A stretch of 64,000 nucleotides of DNA from Xiashengella succiniciproducens. Lineage in GTDB: Bacteria > Bacteroidota > Bacteroidia > Bacteroidales > Marinilabiliaceae. The DNA lies in assembly GCF_023674465.1 (NCBI RefSeq), contig NZ_CP098400.1, forward strand, positions 1,888,801-1,952,800. The letters run 5' to 3'. Made by a program: the position numbers and the translations under genes. This document shows, one piece after another, positions 47,001-56,167 of this stretch; the stretch's first letter is position 1, and every line of letters starts with the position of its first letter. Under the pieces are notes generated by a model. It was not told where the DNA came from. It worked only from the letters and a program-made list of their open reading frames with translations, and made no database searches.

Positions 47001-49559
47001 TCAGATTGAGAATACTGGTATGCGAAGTATTCTGGCAACTGCGGAAGGGTCTATCGGTTTAACCATGTAATCCACAAAGCCTTCATTTATACATCGTATC
47101 TTCTCCTCAGGCAGGTAATATGATGTCTGAGCAATTACAGGCACTTTTGGATTGACTTTCCTTAGCGAACGCAGCAATTCAAAGGCATCTATGTCTGACA
47201 ATCTAATATCAGTTATCACCAGGCTAATATCCTTTTCTTCAAATAGTTTCTCTATTGCAGAAACTCCATCATTGGCATGTACAACCTTAATATTGTGGCT
47301 TCTAAGCTTTCTGCTAAGCTCCTTAACTGAATGGAAACCGTATTGTACCAACATTATCTTTTCAGAGCCTTCATGTACTATCTTAATATTTTCCTTACTG
47401 TCTTCACCCATTTGCAGAGGAAGAGTAACAATGAAACGGCTTCCCTTTCCAACTTCCGATTCAACTTCTATCTGACCTCCAAGCAATTCTACAAGTCCTC
47501 TGGCAATACTCAAACCTACACCAAGACCACCATATAGCACGTTTTCTGAGTCCTTGAAGGTCACAAAAGGCTGGAATATCTGGTATTTGAATGCATCGCT
47601 GATACCAACACCTGTGTCCTTTATCCATAGGTTAACTGTACCGCTGTTTTCATTTGTACTTTCAATACCAAACTCAATATAACCCCACTGGGTAAACTTT
47701 ACAGCATTATCAATCAAGAGCTTAAGAACCTGAACAAGCTTACTGCCATCAGTATATATCCTGGTTGGTACATGATCGGGAACATAATCACACCTTGATT
47801 CAACCATGGCTTTGGAACTCTCGGTAATCTTCTGTTTCATATAATCATTAACCTCTTCCACAAGGCTGCTCATGTCAGTCCACTTCTTTTCAACGGTAAC
47901 CTGTTCATTTTCAATTTTTGCCATCTCAACAAGGGCATCAAGAATAGACAACAGCTTTTCACCGCTTCGTCTGATCAGGTCTATGTGATATTTCTGAGTT
48001 TCGGTCAGTTCTTCCTGCTCCAGTAGTTCTATAAAACCTAGAATACCGTTCATTGGAGTACGCACCTCATGTGACAGGTTGGAAAGGAAACCTGTTTTGA
48101 GTCGGTTGCTGCTATCGGCAAGACTACTTGCACGATCAAGCATCTCCTCATAAGCCCTGCGCAGAGTATTATCATGAGTAATACCCATCACATGATCTAC
48201 AACCCCGTTCTCATTACGTACCGGATAAAGTACAAAACTGTACCAATGCCCGCTTCTGGCCGGGAAACGAAAGTCGGGTGATGCCACGATATCACCACTA
48301 AAGGCCTCCTCAATCAGGGTCTCGAAATCTGTTTCCAGCGGCTCTGACAAGACTTCACTTATGCTGGCCGGAAGACTAACCGGACGGCGATTGCCAAGCA
48401 TATGAAATAATGAAGGATTGCAGTAAAAACACTTGTAATTACTATCTACAAGTACTACTCCGGTATTGACTGCACCAAGCATATTATATACCCTGACATC
48501 ATCCTCAGAGGAAGTCACGGTTCTTGAAAAGAGTCTTGTAATAGTGTACATCATAAAAGATGCAGATCCTGAGCTAATATATTCAGTCCTTACAATTACT
48601 CTGACGTGCCCTTCAGGGAACGTCAGTAATCCTTCAATAATAGTTGGCCTACTTATATCCGGTCTCCTTCCGGTAAGCAGTTCTTTTTCCTCAGGTTTCT
48701 CAGGCATAAACCTGTTCCATAATCCATCGGCAGAAAACTTCTCCTTGTTGAGACCCAAAAAGCTGATTGCAGCATCATTTATATATTCAATAATCCCAGG
48801 CTTTCCAGTCGGGTCAGTTTGTCTGATTACTACACCCTCGTTTAGATTGTCTGCCAGCATCCTGAATCTAGCCTGATGAATACGAAGCATAGTGCTTTCA
48901 TTACTAAGCCTTTGCCTCAGCAATGACACCTGATTTCGCTCAGCAGCAACCTGATCTATCAACTGCTTTTTGAGGGTCAAATCCTCAACTATAAGCAAGC
49001 GCAGTCTTCCTTTACTGTTTTCTGATGGATATGAAATCAGTCTGAATCGTAAGAACTTCCCATCAACCAGCAGATCCTCCTGATATATCTTCTTGCCTGC
49101 TCCATTTTTAAGAAAGGCTTGAATTTTCTTCCTTGACTCAGGATCTTCCACCCACTCTAGTTCATTCTCACCGGCACTTTCTCTCAGCTCCTTCTTCCTT
49201 TGAATAATCCACCGCCCCAAACCTAGCAACACCTTATTGCGATTATCTAACAGAAAGATATTAAGCTCATTTTGCCGTGCAAGACCAAAACGCATTACTT
49301 TGTTGTTCTTTTTGAGAAGACGGATAAGATTGTATTGACGGCTAACCTGTCTGTGGATAAGCAGAAAAAGAAATACAGCAGTCAAAAGAACATATAGAAG
49401 TCCCTTAACGGTCTGAAAGACCTGCATATCGGCATCATTTTTGACAGAGGGAAGGCTAATGCGGTCAGATATCAATATCCAACCGGCTCCGACAACGAAA
49501 TAGATCAATGATATCCTAAGTGCGGGTTTAACGGGTGTTCTGTTTATACCGAATTTCAT
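47001..49559 (-). CDS. Hybrid sensor histidine kinase/response regulator
   Basis: A membrane signalling protein of 852 residues. Two membrane helices near the N-terminus (about 13-31 and 50-68) frame a short periplasmic loop. Two PAS-like domains follow (about 215-330 and 365-480). The HisKA domain has the phosphoacceptor in NLSHEVRTPMNGILGF. HATPase_c has N-box LKLLIDNAVKFT and G-box GLGVGLSIARGLVELLGG. A C-terminal receiver has its Asp in LVITDIRLSDIDAFELL and Lys in DYMVKPIDP. The ATG at 49559 was preferred because upstream in-frame codons form an implausible N-terminus. It is divergent from a receiver/pseudokinase gene with 125 bases between. No DNA-binding output domain is seen. Confidence 0.92.
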   Translation of the reverse strand: MKFGINRTPVKPALRISLIYFVVGAGWILISDRISLPSVKNDADMQVFQTVKGLLYVLLTAVFLFLLIHRQVSRQYNLIRLLKKNNKVMRFGLARQNELNIFLLDNRNKVLLGLGRWIIQRKKELRESAGENELEWVEDPESRKKIQAFLKNGAGKKIYQEDLLVDGKFLRFRLISYPSENSKGRLRLLIVEDLTLKKQLIDQVAAERNQVSLLRQRLSNESTMLRIHQARFRMLADNLNEGVVIRQTDPTGKPGIIEYINDAAISFLGLNKEKFSADGLWNRFMPEKPEEKELLTGRRPDISRPTIIEGLLTFPEGHVRVIVRTEYISSGSASFMMYTITRLFSRTVTSSEDDVRVYNMLGAVNTGVVLVDSNYKCFYCNPSLFHMLGNRRPVSLPASISEVLSEPLETDFETLIEEAFSGDIVASPDFRFPARSGHWYSFVLYPVRNENGVVDHVMGITHDNTLRRAYEEMLDRASSLADSSNRLKTGFLSNLSHEVRTPMNGILGFIELLEQEELTETQKYHIDLIRRSGEKLLSILDALVEMAKIENEQVTVEKKWTDMSSLVEEVNDYMKQKITESSKAMVESRCDYVPDHVPTRIYTDGSKLVQVLKLLIDNAVKFTQWGYIEFGIESTNENSGTVNLWIKDTGVGISDAFKYQIFQPFVTFKDSENVLYGGLGVGLSIARGLVELLGGQIEVESEVGKGSRFIVTLPLQMGEDSKENIKIVHEGSEKIMLVQYGFHSVKELSRKLRSHNIKVVHANDGVSAIEKLFEEKDISLVITDIRLSDIDAFELLRSLRKVNPKVPVIAQTSYYLPEEKIRCINEGFVDYMVKPIDPSAVARILRIPVFSI

Positions 49560-49684
49560 ATGTATATAAAGACAGAATATTGAACAAAATACAACTTTAG
49601 TAATAAAATTAAGTAAAAAAGAAAGGTAACAAAACAATTAACTGAGATTTGCGTAAATTGAAATATACAATAAGGGGATGATTG

Positions 49685-50819
49685 ATGAACGAAAAGCGAA
49701 TTTTGATAATTGACAACAACTCCGTAGATATAGAGGAGGCTTCTTCAATACTTTCAGGAGAAGGCTACCAAGTAATGCCGGTAATGGACTTCACGACAGC
49801 CGGAGGCCGTCTTGAAGACGGTGGTTTTGACCTGATTCTGATTGACGTTACCGATAGTAACGCAGATAGTTTCGAACTTTGCCGGGTATTAAAGGAAGAT
49901 TCCCGATTCAGGGAGATTCCTCTGATATTCACCACTTCGCGCCCTGACTGCAAGGAACTTGCCATGGGATTCGAGGTTGGGGGTGATGATATATGTTACA
50001 AAGCCTTATTCCTCAAAGGAACTACTAAAAAAGGTAAGGAATCATCTGGATCTGAAATCATATCGTACTCTACTTGGCAATACAGACAAGACGCTTGACC
50101 TGGCGAAAGTAAACAAGGAACTTGAGTTATCTGTTAATGAGCTGAAAAGGACAAACGAGGAACTTAGTCGTCTGGAAAAGTCCAAGCAACAGTTTCTCGA
50201 TATACTTGGTAGCGAGCTGTCGGGTGCTCTCAATGAGATTACTGCTATGCTTCAGGTTATCAAGTACAAGGTGGATTCCAAGAAAGTGGCCCAGCTTGTT
50301 GACCACATTGACCACTCAATGTCCAAGATTGAGATTTTTGTAAATGCTGCACTGAGAATATCAGAACTGCAAAGCCTGGGATCCGTGCTTAAGCCGGAAC
50401 GTGTTGATGCAGGCAAGCTGATTGGCTTTGCCATGTTTAGCCTTGACGATAAGATACGTCGCAAGATGATCCATATTAATAATCAGACTAGCTCGAGGTC
50501 GGTATTCATTACAGGTGAAAGCCAACTTCTCAAAGCTGCTATGGTTATAATTCTAGACTTCTTTATGGAAAGAAACCTGCCTGATGCATCAATCGATATT
50601 GACGTGAGAAGCAACACCAGAGGAATATCAATCATATTCAAGGACAATGGTGCAAGTGTTTCAGAACAAGAGATAAGTTCGTACCTGGACAACTTCTACC
50701 CCGGGCAATCACTCAACTTTGCTGCAATGATAGCCGAGTCCCATCTTGGAAAACTGTCAGTTGCCAACAGAGATGATTCTCAGGGAATAGTAATAGATTT
50801 TTCATTATATATTGAATAA
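49685..50819 (+). pseudogene. Receiver + histidine-kinase-like protein, single-base frameshift
   Basis: A response-regulator receiver domain (about residues 1-120) has its Asp in LILIDVTDSNAD. It is followed by a coiled-coil linker and a histidine-kinase-like region. The frame changes near 49990: frame one gives ...LAMGFEVGGDD and stops at 50098, while frame two resumes as YVTKPYSSKELLKKVRNHLDL, exactly the end of the receiver. One extra base in GATGATATATG accounts for it. Corrected, the protein has about 377 residues. The kinase-like part lacks the phosphoacceptor His: FLDILGSELSGALNEI aligns with the FLxxxSHELRTPLNxI box and has Ser there. The N-box is also degenerate (VIILDFFMER). It is likely a signalling partner of the divergent hybrid kinase, if expressed at all. 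Confidence 0.8.
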
Positions 50820-50860
50820 GAGGCTGATTGCCCAAATAGGTAAAACAAACACCTTAGGTT

Positions 50861-51706
50861 ATGAGAGAGATTTTAAAAGTATGTCTGCTGGCTGTAATAA
50901 TTTTTGCAGGATTGGCTGTAGCAACAAATGCTGCCGCACAGCAAAGCGGCCAGACAGAGGTAATTGAGTATTATGCAATTCCATCTCCGGATGAAATACT
51001 TAGTTACATACACAACAACGAAATAAGTTATACCCCATCATTGCTAACCAACCCTGACAATAGCAGTCATTATCAGACCTCTACAGATCAGATGCTTGCT
51101 TTTGGTATCTACCTGGCTGATATGGCATATGCTGTAAGTTTTGAACAGAGTGGTACAGCCCTACGCTTCTTCGAGGTAACTGAGTCCATGGGTAAAAGCA
51201 TGAATATCTTTCCTCCCGAGATTCTGAATATAGGTGAAAGATTATTACGTAGTCTGGATAATCTGGACTCAATTAATGCCCTTTACGATGAGATGTATCT
51301 CGTAGTAATCTCAAGCCTGCATGATGCAGGTCGTTTTGGAGAATATGCAACGATTTCAGCAGGTGGTGTTGTTGAAGCCCTATACCTGGCCCTTAATTCA
51401 AGGGATTCTAAGATTAAGGAAGACGCTTTCAGGATGAGAGTATGGGAACAAAAGATGATTCTTGAGCAGCTTGAAACAATGAGCAACAAATACCTCAATG
51501 AATCCCAAAAGAAGAAAATATTGGGAGATATGAAGGACCTCTATGCTGCTTTTGACGAAATACCCACTCAGGATGCAACTACTAGTGCTGATAAAAGGAA
51601 TGATGGCGCAGTAGTGCTTGGAAGTACAAAACCTACTCTGAAGCCGGCATCAATTGACATAATACACAAGGCTGTCAATGACCTTAGAGCCAAATGGGTT
51701 AAATAG
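50861..51706 (+). CDS. Hypothetical secreted protein
   Basis: A 281-residue exported protein that I do not recognise. The signal peptide is VCLLAVIIFAGLAVATNAAA. The mature part begins QQSGQTEVIEYYAIPSPDEILS and is mostly helical (QMLAFGIYLADMAYAVSF, EVTESMGKSMNIFPPEIL). It has no cysteine motif, lipobox, catalytic signature or T9SS tail. It starts 41 bases after the receiver/pseudokinase gene and is followed 24 bases later by another small exported protein, so the three are probably one transcript. A job in the envelope, perhaps linked to the signalling genes, is a guess from location. Confidence 0.7.
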   Translation: MREILKVCLLAVIIFAGLAVATNAAAQQSGQTEVIEYYAIPSPDEILSYIHNNEISYTPSLLTNPDNSSHYQTSTDQMLAFGIYLADMAYAVSFEQSGTALRFFEVTESMGKSMNIFPPEILNIGERLLRSLDNLDSINALYDEMYLVVISSLHDAGRFGEYATISAGGVVEALYLALNSRDSKIKEDAFRMRVWEQKMILEQLETMSNKYLNESQKKKILGDMKDLYAAFDEIPTQDATTSADKRNDGAVVLGSTKPTLKPASIDIIHKAVNDLRAKWVK

Positions 51707-51730
51707 CCATAAAGAAAAAGACTTAATAAG

Positions 51731-52174
51731 ATGAAAGCACCAGTTATCAAATTACTACTAATATTCACCTTAACAGCCTTTTTTGTGCCTGTCCATGGTC
51801 AACGATGCACAGGCTTTGACAAGCGCTGTGCATCTGCCCCTGCACAGTTTGAAGCCAGTTCATTGTCGCGCTCCGTATCCATGCGAAAAGGCAGAAAGGT
51901 TGTAATCACACAGACCTTTTATGGCAACTCCGAATACTTTATCTCAGTATGCGGCAAAAACCGTCTAGGTAACATCCATTTCCGACTTATATCTGTAGAT
52001 AACAATAATACTGTCCTTTACGACAACGCAAGCGACTCTTTCAAGGATTCTCAGTTGTTTGTAATCAATAACACGATGAACGTACGTATTGAGTTGTCTG
52101 CTCCTCATTATTTCGATGATAGCAATTCTGAGTGCGCGGGAATAAAAATATTTCGCAGCAAAAAAGAGATTTGA
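51731..52174 (+). CDS. Hypothetical small exported protein
   Basis: A 147-residue protein with a signal peptide (LLLIFTLTAFFVPVHGQ) and a beta-rich mature part. Motifs include FYGNSEYFISVCGKN, IHFRLISVDNNNTVLYDNA and FVINNTMNVRIELSAP. It has four cysteines in the mature part (CTGFDKRC, VCG and ECAG), which could form two disulfides. The family is not recognised by name. It lies 24 bases after the previous secreted protein gene and ends 59 bases before tRNA-Arg. Confidence 0.7.
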   Translation: MKAPVIKLLLIFTLTAFFVPVHGQRCTGFDKRCASAPAQFEASSLSRSVSMRKGRKVVITQTFYGNSEYFISVCGKNRLGNIHFRLISVDNNNTVLYDNASDSFKDSQLFVINNTMNVRIELSAPHYFDDSNSECAGIKIFRSKKEI

Positions 52175-52233
52175 TTTATCAATATTTGGCGCTCACTCAA
52201 ATTTTCCTATATTTGCACACCGAAAAAATAAGG

Positions 52234-52307
52234 GGTCCGGTAGCTCAGCTGGATAGAGCAACAGCCTTCTAAGCTGTGGGTCGTGGGTTCGAATCCCGCC
52301 CGGATCA
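52234..52307 (+). tRNA. tRNA-Arg (anticodon TCT)
   Basis: 74 bases with acceptor GGTCCGG/CCGGATC (one G-T pair), D-arm TAGCTCAGCTGGATAGAGCA, anticodon arm ACAGC-CTTCTAA-GCTGT with TCT, and T-arm GTGGG-TTCGAAT-CCCGC. No CCA is encoded. Confidence 0.95.
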
Positions 52308-52313
52308 CAAAGA

Positions 52314-52362
52314 AAAGCCGCAAAATTTCTGATCAACAGAATTTTGCGGCTTTCTCTTTTTA
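52314..52362 (+). terminator. Rho-independent terminator after tRNA-Arg
   Basis: A long stem, AAAGCCGCAAAATT / AATTTTGCGGCTTT with a 12-base loop, runs into CTCTTTTT. It ends the tRNA transcript and faces the convergent malic enzyme gene. Confidence 0.92.
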
Positions 52363-52399
52363 ACTATTGGCTATATTTGCAACCTTATATACTACCTTA

Positions 52400-54682
52400 T
52401 TACTCAATCTTACCCTCTTCCTCAAAGATTGCATCAACTGCGGCAATAATTACCATGTTGAGGATGTCGCGTACTGAACTTTCAATATTAAGAATGTGTA
52501 TCGGCTTCTTAAGTCCCATCTGGATCGGACCTATAGTTTCACTCATCCCGATTTCGAGCATCATCTTGTAGGAGATATTTGCCGAACTCAGGTTTGGAAA
52601 TATCAGGGTGTTGACATCCATATTGTCGATCTTGGAGAAGGGGAACATCTCATGTCTCAACTTCTTGTCGAGGGCATAGTTGACCTGCATCTCTCCGTCG
52701 ATAAGTATATCAGGGCGCTCGTTGTGGATGTCGGCAACTACTCCACGTACCATTGCAGGACTACCTGAATTTCTTTCACCGAAATTGGAGTAGGACAACA
52801 TAGCCATTACAGGAGTAATATTGAATAGTTGTACTGTCTTATGTGTCAGCAATGCAATATCCTTCAGTGTTTGAGCATTGGGGTGGTTATTTATAAGCGT
52901 GTCTGAAAAGAAGAAGGTTCCCAGCTTATTGTGAACTATGTTAAGGCCGGCAATATGGCTAAGGCCTTCACGAATACCCACGATTTCAATAGCTGGCTTG
53001 ATGGCATCGTCATACTTGGTATAGGTACCTGTCAAACATGCATCTGCTTCACCTGCCTCAACCATTGCAATACCAAAGTAATTGCGGTCATACATCTTTT
53101 CATAGGCCTCGGCATAGGTCATTCCATCGCGCTGTCTCTTATTGGCAAGAGCTTGTGCATAACGTCTGCGTCTTGCCTCTTCGCGATCGTGGCGCATATT
53201 GATGATCTCTACACCAGTCATATCAAGTTCCAGTTCATCAATAAGCTTTTGAAGCCTTTCCTCATTACCCAGCAGTATTGGGATACAAAGACCTTCATTC
53301 TTTGCAATCTGAGCAGCCTTTAGCATATTGGCATGATTTGCCTCTGCAAAGACAATTCGCTTGGACTTCTTCTTGGCCATCTCAGTCAGGCTTCGCATCA
53401 GCCTGTTGTCAATACCCATTCTGCCACGAAGCTCATCCTTATACTCTTCCCAGTCAGTTATTGTCTTGCGTGCCACACCACTTTCAATTGCAGCCTTTGC
53501 AACCGCAGGTGCAACTGTTACCAGCAGTCTTGGATCCAGCGGTTTGGGGATAATATAGTTGCGTCCATAGCTCAGCTTTGCATCATCATAGGCCAGTGCA
53601 ACAACATCGGGAACTGGTTCCTTGGTTAGCTGTGCGATCGAAATTGCAGCAGCCACCTTCATCTCTTCGTTGATACCGGTAGCACGGACATCAAGTGCAC
53701 CACGGAAGATATAGGGGAATCCAAGCACATTGTTAACCTGGTTGGGATAGTCACTTCGTCCTGTAGCGAATATTATATCAGGACGCGAAGCCATTGCATC
53801 ATCATAGGATATCTCAGGTTCCGGATTTGCCAGTGCAAACACAATAGGATTGTCGGCCATGCTTCTCACCATCTCCTTAGTAAGGACATTGGCAACTGAG
53901 AGGCCCAGGAATACGTCACATCCCTTCACGGCTTCTTCAAGCGTATCTACATTAAGGGCTGTTGCAAAGGGTTTCTTGCGATCATTAAGATCCTTTCTGC
54001 GAACCGAAATAACCCCCTTGCTGTCAACCATTACTATATTTTCCTTTTTTGCACCAAGATGAATATAGAGGGAGGCACAGGAAGAAGCTGCTGCTCCGGC
54101 ACCATTGACAACTATCTTAACATCCTCTATCTTCTTGCCTGCCAGTTCAAGCGCATTTATAAGTGCAGCTCCTGATATAATTGCAGTTCCGTGCTGGTCA
54201 TCATGCATCAGAGGAATGTCAAGCTGAGCTTTCAGCTTTTCTTCTATGTCAAAGCACTCTGGAGCCTTAATATCTTCAAGATTGATCCCGCCAAAGGTTG
54301 GAGAGATAGCTTTAACAACCTGAACAAACTTGTCGGGATCCTTCTCATCGATTTCTATATCAAAGACATCAATATCTGCGAATATTTTAAAAAGCAATCC
54401 CTTTCCTTCCATCACTGGCTTTCCGGCAATTGCGCCAATATCACCCAAACCAAGGACGGCCGTTCCATTTGAAATTACGGCAACCAGATTTCCCTTTGTA
54501 GTGTAGTCATACGCATGCTGAGGGTCTTTCTCAATCTCAAGACAAGGCTCGGCTACGCCAGGCGAATAAGCAAGCGCTAAGTCGCGCTGTGTGGTATAGG
54601 GTTTTGTAGGTATAACCTGGATCTTACCCGGACGGCCCTCAGCATGATACTGCAGAGCCTCCCCTTTCCTGTTAGAACTCAT
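52400..54682 (-). CDS. maeB: NADP-dependent malic enzyme with C-terminal phosphotransacetylase-like domain
   Basis: Oxidative decarboxylation of malate to pyruvate, cytoplasmic. It has 760 residues. The malic enzyme part (about 1-430) carries [20 protein letters not shown], the metal-site [12 protein letters not shown] and the NADP-fold [19 protein letters not shown]-like domain (about 440-755) begins [18 protein letters not shown] and has ESGVARKTI just before it. The latter usually serves as a regulatory, acetyl-CoA-sensing domain in MaeB rather than as an active phosphotransacetylase. Length and both domains are complete. It is transcribed alone, convergent with the tRNA-Arg terminator. 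Confidence 0.95.
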   Translation of the reverse strand: MSSNRKGEALQYHAEGRPGKIQVIPTKPYTTQRDLALAYSPGVAEPCLEIEKDPQHAYDYTTKGNLVAVISNGTAVLGLGDIGAIAGKPVMEGKGLLFKIFADIDVFDIEIDEKDPDKFVQVVKAISPTFGGINLEDIKAPECFDIEEKLKAQLDIPLMHDDQHGTAIISGAALINALELAGKKIEDVKIVVNGAGAAASSCASLYIHLGAKKENIVMVDSKGVISVRRKDLNDRKKPFATALNVDTLEEAVKGCDVFLGLSVANVLTKEMVRSMADNPIVFALANPEPEISYDDAMASRPDIIFATGRSDYPNQVNNVLGFPYIFRGALDVRATGINEEMKVAAAISIAQLTKEPVPDVVALAYDDAKLSYGRNYIIPKPLDPRLLVTVAPAVAKAAIESGVARKTITDWEEYKDELRGRMGIDNRLMRSLTEMAKKKSKRIVFAEANHANMLKAAQIAKNEGLCIPILLGNEERLQKLIDELELDMTGVEIINMRHDREEARRRRYAQALANKRQRDGMTYAEAYEKMYDRNYFGIAMVEAGEADACLTGTYTKYDDAIKPAIEIVGIREGLSHIAGLNIVHNKLGTFFFSDTLINNHPNAQTLKDIALLTHKTVQLFNITPVMAMLSYSNFGERNSGSPAMVRGVVADIHNERPDILIDGEMQVNYALDKKLRHEMFPFSKIDNMDVNTLIFPNLSSANISYKMMLEIGMSETIGPIQMGLKKPIHILNIESSVRDILNMVIIAAVDAIFEEEGKIE

Positions 54683-54781
54683 ATTTAAATCAATTTCAGG
54701 TAGTGAAATAATTAATTGGAAATATCAATTTTAAGGAGTAACAGTAAAGCCGCAGCTTTGTTGCTTATTATAAAGGAACTG

Positions 54782-56014
54782 TTATTTCTTTTTCTTTTTG
54801 GGTTTTTCCTCGAAGTCAATAAGTTCGTTAACAACAGATTTCCAGTCGTACTTAGCATCCTTTGAAAAGTCTATGGTTGCCTCATAATCTGTCGGATCCA
54901 GCTCCAGTACCTTTATTGGATTGTCAAGATATGATTCTATCTCTTCAAGTTTTTCCTTTTCCTCCCTGCCACAGAATGAGACAGCAATACCTCGGTTAGT
55001 ACCGCGACCTGTTCGTCCCACACGGTGAACATAGTTCTCAGGATCATCCGGAAGGTCATAGTTGACTACATATTCAACATTTGGAATATCAATGCCCCTG
55101 GCACTAACGTCAGTGGCAATGAGAACCTTGTTTTCGCCCGAGCGAAAACGATCCATTACCTTGGCCCGGTCTTTCTGAGCCAGATCACCATGTATAGACT
55201 CTGCCTTTAGGCCTACCCTTTCCATTGCCTTCACAACCCTTTCGGCACGAACCTTGGTCCGCACAAATACAAGTATCTTACTCTCAGGGTGCTCTCTTAT
55301 GATACGTTCAAGAAAAAAGCGTTTGTCGTCCATCTCAACATACATCAGGGAGTGATCGACATTTTTGGAAACCGGGTCTTTGGGAGATATCTGAATGCGG
55401 ACGGGTTTATTTACAAGGCTGTATGCAAGATCCTTGATGGTCTTGTCGATTGTGGCAGAGAAAAACAAAGTCTGGCGCCTCCTTGGAATGCGCCTGACAA
55501 GATCCTGCATATCGTTATAAAAACCCTTCTCAAGCATATGGTCAGCTTCATCCAGGATAAGGATCTGAACTGACTTAAAGTTGAGGTGCTTCTGTGCAGC
55601 AAGGTCAAACATACGACCGGGTGTTGCTACAAGTACATCAACCCCATTTTTGAGGTGTGCAATCTGCGGATCCTGTTCCACACCCCCGTACAAACCGATA
55701 ACCTTAAGTCCGGTTCCTGTTGCCAGCTCTTTGAAGACATTGGCAATCTGAATTGCTAATTCGTGAGTCGGCACCATTACCAGGCAGCGCATACTGCCTG
55801 GTTCAGGCAAATGAGGCCTGGTTGACATTATCTGGATAACCGGTATAGCAAATGCTGCAGTCTTTCCGGTGCCCGTCTGGGCGATGGCAAGCACATCCTC
55901 TCCTTTCAAAATCGGAGATATTGCTTTGTATTGAATATCTGTGGGGCGTTTGAATCCTAACCTCTCAAGATTATCCCGTAATGCGGGAATAAGTCCGTAC
56001 TTATCAAACTTCAT
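54782..56014 (-). CDS. DEAD-box RNA helicase (RhlE-like)
   Basis: ATP-dependent RNA helicase of 410 residues. The Q-motif is GFKRPTDIQYKAI, motif I AQTGTGKTAAF, motif II DEAD in ILILDEADHML, motif III SAT in FFSATID and motif VI HRVGRTGRGT. It has a short basic tail (EKPKKKKK). It probably acts in ribosome assembly or RNA turnover; which of RhlE, DbpA or CsdA fits best cannot be settled. A TATCTTTG element (56067-56060, minus strand) lies 46 bases upstream of the ATG. It stands alone, divergent from speA. Confidence 0.93.
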   Translation of the reverse strand: MKFDKYGLIPALRDNLERLGFKRPTDIQYKAISPILKGEDVLAIAQTGTGKTAAFAIPVIQIMSTRPHLPEPGSMRCLVMVPTHELAIQIANVFKELATGTGLKVIGLYGGVEQDPQIAHLKNGVDVLVATPGRMFDLAAQKHLNFKSVQILILDEADHMLEKGFYNDMQDLVRRIPRRRQTLFFSATIDKTIKDLAYSLVNKPVRIQISPKDPVSKNVDHSLMYVEMDDKRFFLERIIREHPESKILVFVRTKVRAERVVKAMERVGLKAESIHGDLAQKDRAKVMDRFRSGENKVLIATDVSARGIDIPNVEYVVNYDLPDDPENYVHRVGRTGRGTNRGIAVSFCGREEKEKLEEIESYLDNPIKVLELDPTDYEATIDFSKDAKYDWKSVVNELIDFEEKPKKKKK

Positions 56015-56167
56015 ATCTGGTAATCAAATCTGGAATGCGAATACTTTAGAAAACAGTCACAAAGATACAGGATTAAAATGAGCATTTTGGGAGTTTCATT
56101 TGGGTATATTCATAAAAAAGTGGTTATTTCGCATTTTATTTTTAATCATTAAATATTAGATGCGAAA

